In this document: positions 37,334 through 45,885 of the stretch, piece after piece
Layout of the letters: every line of letters starts with the position of its first letter
How positions within the stretch are numbered: the first letter of the stretch is position 1
Position numbers and translations under genes: made by a program
Assembly (NCBI RefSeq): GCF_020707215.1
Contig: NZ_JAJFET010000007.1
Coordinates: 62,001-126,000, forward strand
DNA: 64,000 bases
Source: Sphingomonas sp. PL-96
Lineage (GTDB): Bacteria; Pseudomonadota; Alphaproteobacteria; Sphingomonadales; Sphingomonadaceae
Direction: 5' to 3'
The notes under the pieces: generated by a model
What the model saw: the letters and a program-made list of their open reading frames with translations, nothing else
Databases searched by the model: none
What the model was told of the DNA's origin: nothing

Positions 37334-39478
37334 ATGGCCACCCGTACCCGTAAACGCCCGCCCGCGCCCCGGTGGCGCCGAATCCTCCTCTGGACCCTCG
37401 GGTCGGGGCTAGCCCTGCTGCTTCTTGCGATGCTCGGCCTGACCGTCGCGGTGATGAACGCACGGGCAAATCTGCCGAGCTTCGCCGAGATGAAGTCCTC
37501 GCCCAACGGCCAGATGATCCGGGTGCGTGCCGCCGACGGCACGATCCTGGTCTCGCTGGGCCCAAGCTATGGCGAGTGGATCTCCTATGACGAGATCCCA
37601 CCGGTGATGCGGGATGCGATGGTCGCGGTCGAGGACCGGCGCTTCCGCTCACACCTGGGCGTCGATCCGGTCGCGGTTGCCCGCATCCTCAAGTTCGCCG
37701 TCGACAATCACGGCAATGGCCGGCGCTTGCAGGGTGCCTCCACCATCACCCAGCAGGTGGCACGCACGATCTTCCTGTCGAACAGCTACACCGTCAGCCG
37801 CAAGCTCAGGGAAATCGTGCTGGCGCTCGCGCTGGAACGCAAGTTCACCAAGGACCAGATCCTCGAGCTCTACCTGAACAAGGTCTATTTCGGCGGCGGC
37901 GCCTATGGCATCGACGCGGCTTCGCGCCGCTTCTTCGGCCATCCCGCCACCACGCTCGACCTGTCCGAAGCGGCGGTCGTGGCCGGGCTCGTGAAGGCCC
38001 CGTCGCGCTACTCGCCGACCGCCGATGCCGAAGCGGCGGTGGGACGCGCGGGCGTGGTGCTGGAGCTGATGCAGGAAACCGGCGCGATCAGCGCGAGCGA
38101 AGCCGCATCCGCCGATCCGCACGCGGTGAAGCTGGAACCCGAGCCCAAGCAGAACAGCGTGCGCTACTTCACCGACTGGGCGTTGCCGCAGCTGGAGACG
38201 CTGATCGACGAGACCGACGCGCCGCTGGACGTGTGGACTACGCTGGACCTGCCGATGCAGCGCGCGGCGGACCAGGCGATCCGCGCCAATGCGCCCGCTG
38301 GGGTGCAGGGGGCGCTTGTATCCCTGGACCGCGACGGTGCGGTGCGCGCGATGGTCGGCGGCAAGGACTATGTGTCCTCGATCTACAACCGCGCCACTCA
38401 GGCGACGCGCCAGCCGGGATCCGCGTTCAAGCTGTTCGTCTATCTCGCGGCGCTGGAGGCAGGGCATAAGCCCGAGGACCAGGTGGTCGACGAGCCGGTG
38501 ACGATCAACGGCTGGAGCCCGCGCAACAGCTCTGGCCGGTTCAGCGGGGCGATGAGCCTGCGTTCGGCCTTTGCCTATTCGATCAACACCGTCGCGGCCA
38601 AGCTTGGTCAGGAGGTGGGTTATGGCACGGTCGCCGACATGGCACGCCGGTTCGGCATCACGACGCCGGTCGATACGCGCCCGGCCATGGTGCTCGGCAC
38701 CTCCGACGTGCGACTGATCGACATGACCCGTGCGTTCGCCTCGGTCTCGCAGAAGGGCGTGGCCGTGACGCCCTATGGCATCACGCGCGTGACCGCCGCA
38801 GGTGCGGTGATCTACCAGCACCAGGTCGATACCTCGCGCGTGCTGGTCGCGCCCTATGTGGCGGCGCAAATGACCGACCTGCTCCAGACCGCGGTCGCGA
38901 CCGGCACCGGCCGGGCCGCGCAGATCGGGCGTCCGGTTGCGGGCAAGACTGGAACTACCTCTTCCAACAAGGACGGCTGGTTCCTCGGCTTCTCCAGCGG
39001 GCTTACGACCGGCGTCTGGATGGGCCGGGACAATGCCCGGGCTGTGGGCGGGCTTCAGGGCGGCACTGCGCCGGCGCGTGCCTTTGCAAGCTTCATGCAG
39101 AAGGCGGTGGCGGATCGCCCGGTCGAGAACTTCGAAACTCAGGTGACTCTGCCCGACTGGCAGGAGGAACCGGACGCCGAATCCTATTATGGCGAACCGG
39201 ACAATGGCGTGTTCGTCGACGAACACGGCTATCCCGTCGAGGGCCAGCAGCAGCCCGAGCAGGGCCAGTACCCGCAGCCGGATGCTCCGCAGGCGGAGCA
39301 GGCGCCGCGCGAGACTCTCGACCAGGATTGGCTCGACCAGGCCATCGGCCGTACCGCGCCGTCGCCCGAGCTCCAGCGGCGGAGCACGCCCTATGATCCG
39401 CGGCGCGCGATGCAGGGCGAGCCGCGCCGCCCGGTAGAGCGGCCAGCCTATGATCCGGAAGCGCGTCCGTACCAGTGA
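37334..39478 (+). CDS. mrcA: Penicillin-binding protein 1A (bifunctional transglycosylase/transpeptidase)
   Basis: A 714-residue class A PBP that polymerises and crosslinks peptidoglycan. A basic N terminus precedes one membrane helix (about residues 17-41). The glycosyltransferase domain has the catalytic Glu100 in VAVEDRRFRSHLGVDP and GGSTITQQV-like QGASTITQQVARTIF. The transpeptidase domain has the nucleophile Ser363 in QPGSAFKLFVY, YSINTVAAKLG and VAGKTGTTSSNKD. A Gln/Pro-rich tail of about 90 residues follows. The last 31 bases overlap the convergent metallopeptidase gene, so the tail codons are constrained on both strands. Confidence 0.95.
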   Translation: MATRTRKRPPAPRWRRILLWTLGSGLALLLLAMLGLTVAVMNARANLPSFAEMKSSPNGQMIRVRAADGTILVSLGPSYGEWISYDEIPPVMRDAMVAVEDRRFRSHLGVDPVAVARILKFAVDNHGNGRRLQGASTITQQVARTIFLSNSYTVSRKLREIVLALALERKFTKDQILELYLNKVYFGGGAYGIDAASRRFFGHPATTLDLSEAAVVAGLVKAPSRYSPTADAEAAVGRAGVVLELMQETGAISASEAASADPHAVKLEPEPKQNSVRYFTDWALPQLETLIDETDAPLDVWTTLDLPMQRAADQAIRANAPAGVQGALVSLDRDGAVRAMVGGKDYVSSIYNRATQATRQPGSAFKLFVYLAALEAGHKPEDQVVDEPVTINGWSPRNSSGRFSGAMSLRSAFAYSINTVAAKLGQEVGYGTVADMARRFGITTPVDTRPAMVLGTSDVRLIDMTRAFASVSQKGVAVTPYGITRVTAAGAVIYQHQVDTSRVLVAPYVAAQMTDLLQTAVATGTGRAAQIGRPVAGKTGTTSSNKDGWFLGFSSGLTTGVWMGRDNARAVGGLQGGTAPARAFASFMQKAVADRPVENFETQVTLPDWQEEPDAESYYGEPDNGVFVDEHGYPVEGQQQPEQGQYPQPDAPQAEQAPRETLDQDWLDQAIGRTAPSPELQRRSTPYDPRRAMQGEPRRPVERPAYDPEARPYQ

Positions 39479-40140
39479 AGCGCTGCACCGTGCGCGCGCA
39501 GCCAGGCGCGCGCGGGTGCCGGATCCGCCTCCAGCAGCCGGGCTACGGCCGCGTGAAAGGCGGGGCTGTGATCCATGTGCAGGCGGTGCGCGACTTCATG
39601 CGCAACCGTCGCGCGGAGCACGAAGCTGGGCGCCAGGATCAGCCGCCAGCTGTAGCGGATCGCACCCGTGGCGGTGCAACTGCCCCAACGGCCGCGCGGA
39701 TCACCGATCGCCACCTGGCTGACGGTGACGGCCGCGCGCGCGGCGGTGCGTTGCGTTTCCGCCGACAGCACCGCCAGCGATTCGCCTCGCAACCAGCGTT
39801 CCACCCGCGCGGGCACCCGCTCCAGCGGCCCACCGCAGCGAAGCGCATCGCCTTCGCGTAACGGGCTGCGACCAGCCGCCGCATCCCAGACGATCTGCAA
39901 GGTGGCATCGCCAACCGGAATGGTCTCGCCCGGCGCAAAGGGACGCGCCTGCGGCAGGCGCGCCTGTTGCGCGTCGATCCACGCACGCTTGCTTTCCGCC
40001 CAGGCGAGGGCAGGGCGCAACGCGGCGCGCGTGGGAAGGGTGAGGCGCACCCGGCCGGTCGCGGGGTCCACGGACAGGCGGGCACGCCGGGCTCTGGCAT
40101 GCCGGACGACTTCGATCGGCGCGCCCGCCGGCTCGCTCAC
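39448..40140 (-). CDS. YgjP-like M48-type metallopeptidase
   Basis: A 230-residue cytosolic protein of the YgjP/UPF0758-unrelated, SprT-like metal-dependent group (DUF45). The key segment is GRWGSCTATGAIRYSWRLIL followed by the zinc site VAHEVAHRLHMDHSPAFH, with the HExxH pattern in variant form (HEVAH) and a downstream Asp-His. The N terminus resembles IEVVRHARARRARLSVDPA of this family. The GTG start at 40140 overlaps the TGA of the ycgN-like gene (GTGA), so it is third in the sco1-ycgN-ygjP operon. Substrate unknown. Confidence 0.85.
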   Translation of the reverse strand: MSEPAGAPIEVVRHARARRARLSVDPATGRVRLTLPTRAALRPALAWAESKRAWIDAQQARLPQARPFAPGETIPVGDATLQIVWDAAAGRSPLREGDALRCGGPLERVPARVERWLRGESLAVLSAETQRTAARAAVTVSQVAIGDPRGRWGSCTATGAIRYSWRLILAPSFVLRATVAHEVAHRLHMDHSPAFHAAVARLLEADPAPARAWLRAHGAALHWYGRASGS

Positions 40141-40571
40141 AGCGGGCGGTCGACCATGTGGTGCTCGAGATCGCCGGCATCATCCTCGGAAATCGTCCAC
40201 CCGCGGGTGGACTGTCCCGCGGCATGCACCGCTTCCCGGTCTCCGCAGACGAGATAATGCCAATCCGGCAGCGGCTCGTCATTGGCCCGCAGGCGATAGG
40301 CGCAGGTCGATGGAAGCCATTCGATGTGCGGGACCGATCGGGCGGTCAGCCGTACGCATTCGGAGACAAAGGCGTGACGATGGCGATAGTCGCTGCACTG
40401 GCCGGAGCGGCGGTCGAGCAGGCGACACGCGACGTTGGTCGCGATCAGCTCGCCCGTATCCTCGTCCTCCAGCTTGTGGATGCAGCATTTGCCGCACCCG
40501 TCGCACAGCGCCTCCCACTGCGCTCTATCGAGCTTGGCGAGTGGCGTGTCTTCCCAGAATCGGTCGCTCAT
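40137..40571 (-). CDS. YcgN-family cysteine-cluster protein
   Basis: A 144-residue protein of the UPF0260/YcgN group. Cys positions are typical: LCDGCGKCCIHKLEDEDTG, VACRLLDRRSGQCSDY, SECVRLTA, STCAYRLRAND and LVCGDREAVH. They may bind a metal cluster; function is unknown. Its ATG overlaps the TGA of the sco1-like gene by four bases and its stop overlaps the GTG of the ygjP-like gene, so all three are coupled. Confidence 0.9.
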   Translation of the reverse strand: MSDRFWEDTPLAKLDRAQWEALCDGCGKCCIHKLEDEDTGELIATNVACRLLDRRSGQCSDYRHRHAFVSECVRLTARSVPHIEWLPSTCAYRLRANDEPLPDWHYLVCGDREAVHAAGQSTRGWTISEDDAGDLEHHMVDRPL

Positions 40572-41188
40572 CGCACCCACCGTTCGAGTTCGCGGGCGAT
40601 CGCCTGCGGATCGCCATCGGTCGGCAACAACGCGATCGGCTTGCCGTCCGGGTCCATTAAATAGGCCTGCGTCCCGTGATCCATCAGATATTCGGTCGAC
40701 CCCGGATCCTGGCGCTTGGCGAACGGGACCGCATAGGTGCGGGCGACTTCGGCGATCGCTTCGGGACTGCCGGTAAGACCGACCATGCGCGGGTGGAACG
40801 CTGCGACATAACGGCCGACGACTTCCGGCGTGTCCCGCTCCGGATCGACGGTGATGAAGATCGGCACCACCCTGGCGCCCAGCGCCGGGTGTGCGCCTTC
40901 GAACGCCTTCAGCCCGGCAGCGATCTTCTGCAGGTCGACCGGGCACACGTCCGGGCAGAAAGTGTAGCCGAAATAGACGATCCGATAGCGGCCGGTGAAA
41001 TCGCTGTCGCGAACCGTCTGCCCCTTGCCATCGGTGAGGGCAAAGGCACCGCCGATCCGTGCGCCGGCCAGCGGCGGCTGCTGGGCAGTGCCGCCGGTTC
41101 CGCCTCCGCAGGCGGCAAGCAGCAGCGCCAGCGCGAAGGCGGGCAGGGGGGCAAGGCGAGCAAAGCGATCCATGGTGCAATCAGCCAT
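40568..41188 (-). CDS. SCO1/SenC-family copper-thioredoxin-like lipoprotein
   Basis: A 206-residue protein with a lipoprotein signal (ALALLLAACGGG, lipobox LAAC) and a thioredoxin fold carrying the Cu site: FCPDVCPVDLQKI (CxxxC) and the distant His in LMDHGTQAYLMDPDG, with PIFITVDPERDTPEVVGRY. SCO proteins deliver copper to the CuA centre of cytochrome c oxidase in the periplasm. Two starts are possible: ATG 41188 (AAGG ten bases upstream) and ATG 41173. First gene of the sco1-ycgN-ygjP unit, divergent from the ankyrin gene by 37 bp. Confidence 0.92.
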   Translation of the reverse strand: MADCTMDRFARLAPLPAFALALLLAACGGGTGGTAQQPPLAGARIGGAFALTDGKGQTVRDSDFTGRYRIVYFGYTFCPDVCPVDLQKIAAGLKAFEGAHPALGARVVPIFITVDPERDTPEVVGRYVAAFHPRMVGLTGSPEAIAEVARTYAVPFAKRQDPGSTEYLMDHGTQAYLMDPDGKPIALLPTDGDPQAIARELERWVR

Positions 41189-41225
41189 GATCTGATAGCC
41201 TTGCGCTTGCAAGCAGCCCCAGCGG

Positions 41226-41843
41226 ATGAGTAACTTTCGACCCATGTCTCGCGCCCTCAGCACCTTTGTCGCCATCACTCTCGTGATCTCCCCCACCGTC
41301 GCCACTGCCCAGCAGCGTACCCAAAGCTACGAGTTCCTGGAGGCGGTGCGCAAAGGCGACGGCGACAAGGTCACGGACTTCCTCAACCAGCCTGGGCAGC
41401 TGCTGATCAACAGCAAGGATCGCTCTTCGGGCGACGGCGCGCTGCATATCGTCACCAGCCGCAACGACGCGGTCTATCTGCGCTTTCTGCTCGCCAAGGG
41501 TGCCGATCCGAACATCCAGGACGCCAACGGGAACACGCCGGCGATGCTGGCGGTGGAGAAGGGCTTCACCGAGGGGCTGGATTCGCTGATCCGCTACAAG
41601 GCGAACCTGAACCTGGGCAATGCGCGGGGCGAGACGCCGTTGATCCGCGCGGTGCAGCTGCGGCGGACCGACCTGGTCCGCACCTTGCTGGACGGCGGCG
41701 CCAACCCGGATCAGGCCGACATTCTCGCCGGCCTGTCCGCACGCGACTATGCGCGCCGCGACACGCGCACCCCGGCGTTGCTCAAGCTGATGGATGAGGC
41801 TCCCAAGGCCAAGAAGCCGGTCATCGCCGGCCCGCGGCTCTAA
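41226..41843 (+). CDS. Exported ankyrin-repeat protein
   Basis: A 205-residue protein with a signal peptide (about residues 7-30, RALSTFVAITLVISPTVATA). The mature part has about four ankyrin repeats: GDGALHIVTSRNDAVYLRFL, DPNIQDANGNTPAMLAVEKG, NLNLGNARGETPLIRAVQLR and ANPDQADILAGLSARDYARR. Ankyrin repeats bind proteins; partner unknown. A second in-frame ATG at 41244 could be the true start, since the hydrophobic segment begins soon after it. It is the only plus-strand gene between 39478 and 49011. Confidence 0.88.
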   Translation: MSNFRPMSRALSTFVAITLVISPTVATAQQRTQSYEFLEAVRKGDGDKVTDFLNQPGQLLINSKDRSSGDGALHIVTSRNDAVYLRFLLAKGADPNIQDANGNTPAMLAVEKGFTEGLDSLIRYKANLNLGNARGETPLIRAVQLRRTDLVRTLLDGGANPDQADILAGLSARDYARRDTRTPALLKLMDEAPKAKKPVIAGPRL

Positions 41844-41861
41844 TCGCCACGCCTGGAGCGG

Positions 41862-42368
41862 CTACCAGCCCTGCACCGCGTCGGGATCGGTGACGCCGAT
41901 CAGGCGGCGCGCGGCACGTCGGGCAAAAGCCAATGTGCAACGCTTGCGGGTAGCGGCGGCAAGCGGGACGGTTGCCGCCTCCCGCAGCACCGCCGCGTCG
42001 TAGCGATCGGCAACCAGAATCCCGCAGCGCTCCGGCAGAAAGCCCTCACCCTCCAGCACCGACGTGTCGAAGCCTGCCGGCACCGCCCAGAAGTAGCGGT
42101 CGCAATGGCCGAGATAGTCGGTCCACTTGCCATCGCCCAGCAGGTCGCTGCGCGACACCTTGATCTCGACGATGACGATGCGGCCGCGGGCGTCGAGCGC
42201 CATCAGGTCGGCGCGGCGGCCGCCGTCGAGCGGCACTTCGGCCATGGCGGTGCAATCGTGGCGGAGCAGCAGGCGAGTGACACCGCGGGCCACATCCGCG
42301 GCGACCAGCGGCCCAGTGTCGGGCACCGGCAGCGCGGACGACCTGTCTGGAACAAGCACGGAACTCAT
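41862..42368 (-). CDS. mmcB: DNA repair protein MmcB
   Basis: A 168-residue protein of the MmcB family, named in Caulobacter for mitomycin C resistance. It has a restriction-endonuclease-like core: RRADLMALDARGRIVIVEIK, with the acidic-E-x-K pattern of PD-(D/E)xK nucleases, then SRSDLLGDGKWTDYLGHCDR and PERCGILVADRYDAAV. The ATG at 42368 is used; ATG 42377 is possible. A GTTC-N7-GTTC LexA box (read on the minus strand) lies directly upstream at 42382-42396, so damage induction is expected. Confidence 0.9.
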   Translation of the reverse strand: MSSVLVPDRSSALPVPDTGPLVAADVARGVTRLLLRHDCTAMAEVPLDGGRRADLMALDARGRIVIVEIKVSRSDLLGDGKWTDYLGHCDRYFWAVPAGFDTSVLEGEGFLPERCGILVADRYDAAVLREAATVPLAAATRKRCTLAFARRAARRLIGVTDPDAVQGW

Positions 42369-42381
42369 GCCGCGCATGTTA

Positions 42382-42396
42382 GAACAATCCACGAAC
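42382..42396 (-). promoter_or_regulatory. LexA (SOS) box upstream of mmcB
   Basis: On the minus strand: GTTC, seven bases GTGGATT, GTTC. It lies 14 bp before the mmcB ATG at 42368 in a 55-bp gap and is oriented with the gene. The pattern is the alphaproteobacterial LexA operator. Confidence 0.7.
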
Positions 42397-42423
42397 GCGG
42401 GGAAGCCCCGCGCCGACGCGGAA

Positions 42424-43119
42424 TCAGCGATAGAAGATGTGGTTGCCGACCGACGCGACGCGGGCCTTGCCCCAGCGCGGCGAGAGACGGCGGGCGTGGA
42501 AGAACAGCGCGCCATCGGCGGGGCTGTCCCAAAGCGCGCGCTTGGCGACATGCGCCACCGCGACCGCAGTGCGCCAGGCGGTGCTGCCTTCGTTGGGCTG
42601 CGGCAGTTCGCCGCCACGTACGAAGGAGAACTGGCCCGGCTGCTTGATGACGCCGCAAGCAGTGGTGGGGAAGCGCCCCGACTGGGTGCGGTTCAGAATG
42701 ACCTCGGCAACGGCGAGCTGGCCCGAGAGCGGCTCGCCCTTTGCCTCATAATAGATGCCGGTGGCGAGGCAGTCGATCTGCTCGTCTTCACCCACGCTCG
42801 ACGGCTGGGCGGCGACGGCGGCGGCCAGCGACCCGAAGGTGGCGGTCACGCTCGCGGTGCCGACCGCCTGGACGATCGGAGCCGCCGCAGCAAAGGTGAC
42901 GGCGGGCTTGGTCAGGGTCGAGGTGGTGGCTGCGGCGGCATTGGCGGCAGCGAACTGGGAAACGGGGGCTGCGGGAACCTTTGCCGCGCTCTCCACGTTG
43001 ATGGACTCGACGGATGCGCGTTCAGCTTCGAACGCGAAACCCGGAGTGGTGATCGCGCCCAGCAGCGCGACACAGAGGTAGAGGGCCGCAGTGCAGGCGG
43101 TCCGCTTCTTGGACGACAT
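42424..43119 (-). CDS. Cell-wall hydrolase of the SleB family
   Basis: A 231-residue exported protein: signal peptide at about residues 1-30 (LYLCVALLGAITTPGFAFEA), a variable Ala-rich spacer, then the hydrolase_2/SleB catalytic domain from about residue 115 (CLATGIYYEAKGEPLSGQLA, VAEVILNRTQSGRFP, TACGVIKQPGQFSFVRGG, ALWDSPADGALFFHAR). SleB-like enzymes cleave peptidoglycan; bacterial relatives without spores use them in growth or separation. The Glu of YYEAKGE is the likely catalytic acid. It lies 55 bp upstream of mmcB on the same strand. Confidence 0.9.
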   Translation of the reverse strand: MSSKKRTACTAALYLCVALLGAITTPGFAFEAERASVESINVESAAKVPAAPVSQFAAANAAAATTSTLTKPAVTFAAAAPIVQAVGTASVTATFGSLAAAVAAQPSSVGEDEQIDCLATGIYYEAKGEPLSGQLAVAEVILNRTQSGRFPTTACGVIKQPGQFSFVRGGELPQPNEGSTAWRTAVAVAHVAKRALWDSPADGALFFHARRLSPRWGKARVASVGNHIFYR

Positions 43120-43273
43120 TGAACATCATAGTTATGCGGTTGGTGCGCGGGCCGCTCGGCAAGCCGATCGTCCCGGGCTTTCCCCCCGACTGCGTCACCG
43201 TCCGGTATCGCACCCCGGCGCGGCACAACGCCACAAAACAGTGGAACTCCCATCAACGGGGCGGGAGTTGGAG

Positions 43274-43612
43274 TCAATCAGCGTAGATCGTCTCCGCGGC
43301 GAGGCGTTGTGCATCTGCGACATTCACCTCCACCACCCACAGGTCCGGATCGCTGCGCCGGCGGCGCTGCCAATAGTCGAGAATCATCTGCGGATCGCCC
43401 TGGCTCGGGCCGACCTGCACGACGGCTTGCCTGCCGTCAGGGGCGTAGCCGCGCTCGAACAGCTGTGGCGGGCCGCCGCGATGTTCGGCCACCAGCAGCA
43501 CGCTTCCGGAGTCGCGATCGCCGCGCGCCAGCACCATGGCGCTGCCCCCCGCCTGGTCGACGAGTCGCACCAGCGCGTTAACCGCCAGACCCGTCGGCAG
43601 GCGGTCGCTCAT
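43274..43612 (-). CDS. DUF1491-family protein
   Basis: A 112-residue protein that I recognise as DUF1491, an alphaproteobacterial family without known function: MSDRLPTGLAVNALVRLVDQ, GGSAMVLARGDRDSGSVLLV, DYWQRRRRSDPDLWVVEV. No signal peptide or membrane segment. Its ATG overlaps the TGA of the thioesterase gene by four bases, so it is the last gene of the hpf-ptsN-paaI-DUF1491 set. Confidence 0.85.
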   Translation of the reverse strand: MSDRLPTGLAVNALVRLVDQAGGSAMVLARGDRDSGSVLLVAEHRGGPPQLFERGYAPDGRQAVVQVGPSQGDPQMILDYWQRRRRSDPDLWVVEVNVADAQRLAAETIYAD

Positions 43613-44067
43613 GCGTCCTGGTAGCCGGGCAGGTCGGCGAGCGGGATGCGCGAGCGCATGAAGGTGCCGGTCCCGCGTGCCACCTCTTCGCCGTCCGGGC
43701 CGATCAGCCGTGCATCGGCCACAAAGACCCGGCGCTGGCCACTGACCCAGCGCCCCTCGGCCACCACCGGACCGGCCCGCAAGGGGCGGGTAAGCAACAG
43801 GTTGAACGCGGTGGTAAGCAGGAAGCGGTCCGTCACCAGGCTGTTCGCCGCGTAGAAGGCGGCATCGTCGAGCATCTTGAAATAGCTCGTGCCATGCGCC
43901 GCGCCCGCAGCGTGATAGTGGGCTTCCTCGATGTCGAAATGGATGCGCGCCAGCCCGCTTGTCGGAATCTCCAGCCGCGACTTGAACAGCTGGTTGATCG
44001 GCGCTGCCGCATAGAGTGATTCGAGCCCGCGGAAGTGAGTCTCCACCACGGCAGGATCATGCAGCAT
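43609..44067 (-). CDS. PaaI-family hotdog-fold thioesterase
   Basis: A 152-residue protein with the hotdog-fold pattern of PaaI-type acyl-CoA thioesterases: AHGTSYFKMLDDAAFYAANS replaces the usual HGG-LxxL region, followed by TTAFNLLLTRPLRAGPVVAE and VADARLIGPDGEEVARGTGT. Substrate unknown. Its start at 44067 lies 11 bases inside the end of ptsN, and its stop overlaps the DUF1491 gene, so the set is tightly coupled. Confidence 0.88.
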   Translation of the reverse strand: MLHDPAVVETHFRGLESLYAAAPINQLFKSRLEIPTSGLARIHFDIEEAHYHAAGAAHGTSYFKMLDDAAFYAANSLVTDRFLLTTAFNLLLTRPLRAGPVVAEGRWVSGQRRVFVADARLIGPDGEEVARGTGTFMRSRIPLADLPGYQDA

Positions 44068-44521
44068 CCCGTGCCTCCACCCCCGTCAACAGCGCATATA
44101 GCGCGTCGGAGGAGCCCGCACCGCGAAGCTTGGCGCGGAAGTCCGCGTCCCGCAGGGCCCGGGAAACACGGGCCAAGGCCTTCAAATGTTCGGAGCCCTC
44201 GGTCGGCGAGAACAGCGCAAAGACAAGATCAACGGGCAGGTCGTCGATCGCTGCGAAGTCGATCGGCCGGGGCATGCGGACAAAGACGCCGATCACCTCC
44301 ATGAGCCCGTCGATGCGGGCATGGGGGGTGGCGATGCCGTTGCCGAAGCCGGTGGATCCCAGCCGCTCGCGCTGCAGCAGCAGGTCGCACGCCGCACGCG
44401 CGTCCACGCCGGGCACGGTCGCGGCGACCGTGCCCAGCTGCTGGAACAACAGCTTCCGGTTCGCGGCCGGCACATCGGCCAGCACGCGATCCGGCGTCAA
44501 CAGATCGCTGAAGTCGATCAT
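44057..44521 (-). CDS. ptsN: PTS IIA-like nitrogen regulatory protein
   Basis: A 154-residue EIIA-Ntr protein of the nitrogen phosphotransferase relay. The phosphoacceptor His is in GNGIATPHARIDGLMEVIG; other motifs are RERLGSTGFGNG and DLVFALFSPTEGSEHLKALA. It takes phosphate from NPr/EI-Ntr and regulates potassium and nitrogen responses. The ATG at 44521 gives MIDFSDLLTPDRVLADVPAA. It lies 25 bp behind hpf; the usual rpoN upstream is absent from this window. Confidence 0.95.
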   Translation of the reverse strand: MIDFSDLLTPDRVLADVPAANRKLLFQQLGTVAATVPGVDARAACDLLLQRERLGSTGFGNGIATPHARIDGLMEVIGVFVRMPRPIDFAAIDDLPVDLVFALFSPTEGSEHLKALARVSRALRDADFRAKLRGAGSSDALYALLTGVEARDAA

Positions 44522-44546
44522 CAGGCGATTGGGATCCCCGCGACCT

Positions 44547-45143
44547 TCAGGCGGCGCGGTTGGGTTCGACCCAGCCGATCGTGCCATCATGGCGGCGATA
44601 GACCATGTTGAACGCGCCGGTGCCGCTGTTCTTGAACAGCAGGGCATTGGTGTTGCGCAGGTCGAGCATCATCACCGCGTCGGACACGCTGGCGTCGGGC
44701 ACGTCGACTCGAGTCTCCGCGATGATCAGCGGTGCATCGGCCTCGATCTCTTCCAGCGCCTCGTTGCCGCCGAACACGGTGTAGCCGGCGTTGTCGAAAT
44801 CGTCATACGCGCCCACCTGCGCCAGGGCGGCCGCCTCGACGGCGTTGCGATCCTTCAGGCGGCGGGTGTAGCGGCGCAGCTGCTTTTCGATCTTGTCGGC
44901 AGCACCGACGAACGCGCCCTGCGCGTCCTGACCCGAGTTATGCCCCTTGAGCACCAGGCCCTGGGTGACATGGGCGACGATGTCGCAGGTGAAGCCATTG
45001 TCGTGCGGGCCCTTGCCAAAGGTGGCGGACGCCGAGATCGCACGCGCAAAATATTTGTCGGCGATGCCCTGGAGGCGCTCCTGGACCTGCTGCTTCAGCG
45101 CGTCGCCCGTGTCGACCTGATGCCCTGAAACCCGGATGTCCAT
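44547..45143 (-). CDS. hpf: Ribosome hibernation promoting factor, long form
   Basis: A 198-residue long HPF. Residues about 1-100 form the S30AE domain (MDIRVSGHQVDTGDALKQQV, HVTQGLVLKGHNSGQDAQGA) and about 140-198 the C-terminal dimerisation domain (SVSDAVMMLDLRNTNALLFK, VVYRRHDGTIGWVEP-like MVYRRHDGTIGWVEP). Long HPF alone forms inactive 100S ribosome dimers in stationary phase. GGAG stands six to seven bases before the ATG at 45143. First gene of the hpf-ptsN set. Confidence 0.96.
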   Translation of the reverse strand: MDIRVSGHQVDTGDALKQQVQERLQGIADKYFARAISASATFGKGPHDNGFTCDIVAHVTQGLVLKGHNSGQDAQGAFVGAADKIEKQLRRYTRRLKDRNAVEAAALAQVGAYDDFDNAGYTVFGGNEALEEIEADAPLIIAETRVDVPDASVSDAVMMLDLRNTNALLFKNSGTGAFNMVYRRHDGTIGWVEPNRAA

Positions 45144-45191
45144 ACTTCTCTCCACTCTATTGAACCGGCCTAGGCACAGTGCCCAGGCCCG

Positions 45192-45878
45192 TCAATCAGC
45201 CGCCCCGGCGTGCCACAGCGGCTGTTTGACTGTCTCTAGAAACGCTGCATGGGCCGCCAGTTCCGCATCGCTGGCTGCGAAAACCCGCGGCGGGCGCACC
45301 TTCGGTGCCGCGATCACGATGGCTTCTTCCATCTGCGGCACCACCGAGGCGAGGCCCAGGCCGATCTGGCGACCGCCCATCAGCTCGACATAGACCTGCG
45401 ACAGCAGCTGCGCGTCGAGCAGCGCGCCGTGCAGCACACGCCGGCTGCGATCGATGCCGAAGCGCACGCACAAGGCGTCCAGCGTGTGCTTGGCGCCGGG
45501 GTGGCGGCTGCGCGCGATCAGCAGCGTGTCGACCATGCGCTCCATCGCGATCACCGGGCGCTTGCACAGCCCAAGCTCGCCGTTAAGAAAGCCGAAGTCG
45601 AAGGACGCGTTGTGCGCAATCAGCGGGCAGTCGCCGAGGAACTCGAGCAGTTCCTCGATCCCGGCATGAAAGGCGGGCTTGTCGGCGAGAAACGCGTCGG
45701 ACAGCCCGTGCACCGCCTGCGCTTCTGCAGGCATCGGCCGGCCGGGATTGAAATAGGCGTGGAACACCCGCCCGGTCTCGACCCGGTTGAACAGCTCCAC
45801 GCAGCCGATCTCGACGATGCGGTCGCCGCCGGAGAAGCTGAGGCCCGTGGTTTCGGTATCAAAGACGATTTCGCGCAT
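45192..45878 (-). CDS. dnaQ: DNA polymerase III epsilon subunit
   Basis: A 228-residue proofreading 3'-5' exonuclease of DNA polymerase III. The DEDDh motifs are complete: IVFDTETTGLSFSGGDRIVE, IAHNASFDFGFLNGEL, and HGALLDAQLLSQVYVEL with its His and Asp. The C-terminal part would bind the alpha subunit. Its start lies seven bases after the coaE stop, in the operon ppsR-maf-aroE-coaE-dnaQ that runs away from the putative origin. Confidence 0.96.
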   Translation of the reverse strand: MREIVFDTETTGLSFSGGDRIVEIGCVELFNRVETGRVFHAYFNPGRPMPAEAQAVHGLSDAFLADKPAFHAGIEELLEFLGDCPLIAHNASFDFGFLNGELGLCKRPVIAMERMVDTLLIARSRHPGAKHTLDALCVRFGIDRSRRVLHGALLDAQLLSQVYVELMGGRQIGLGLASVVPQMEEAIVIAAPKVRPPRVFAASDAELAAHAAFLETVKQPLWHAGAAD

Positions 45879-45885
45879 GGCGTCG

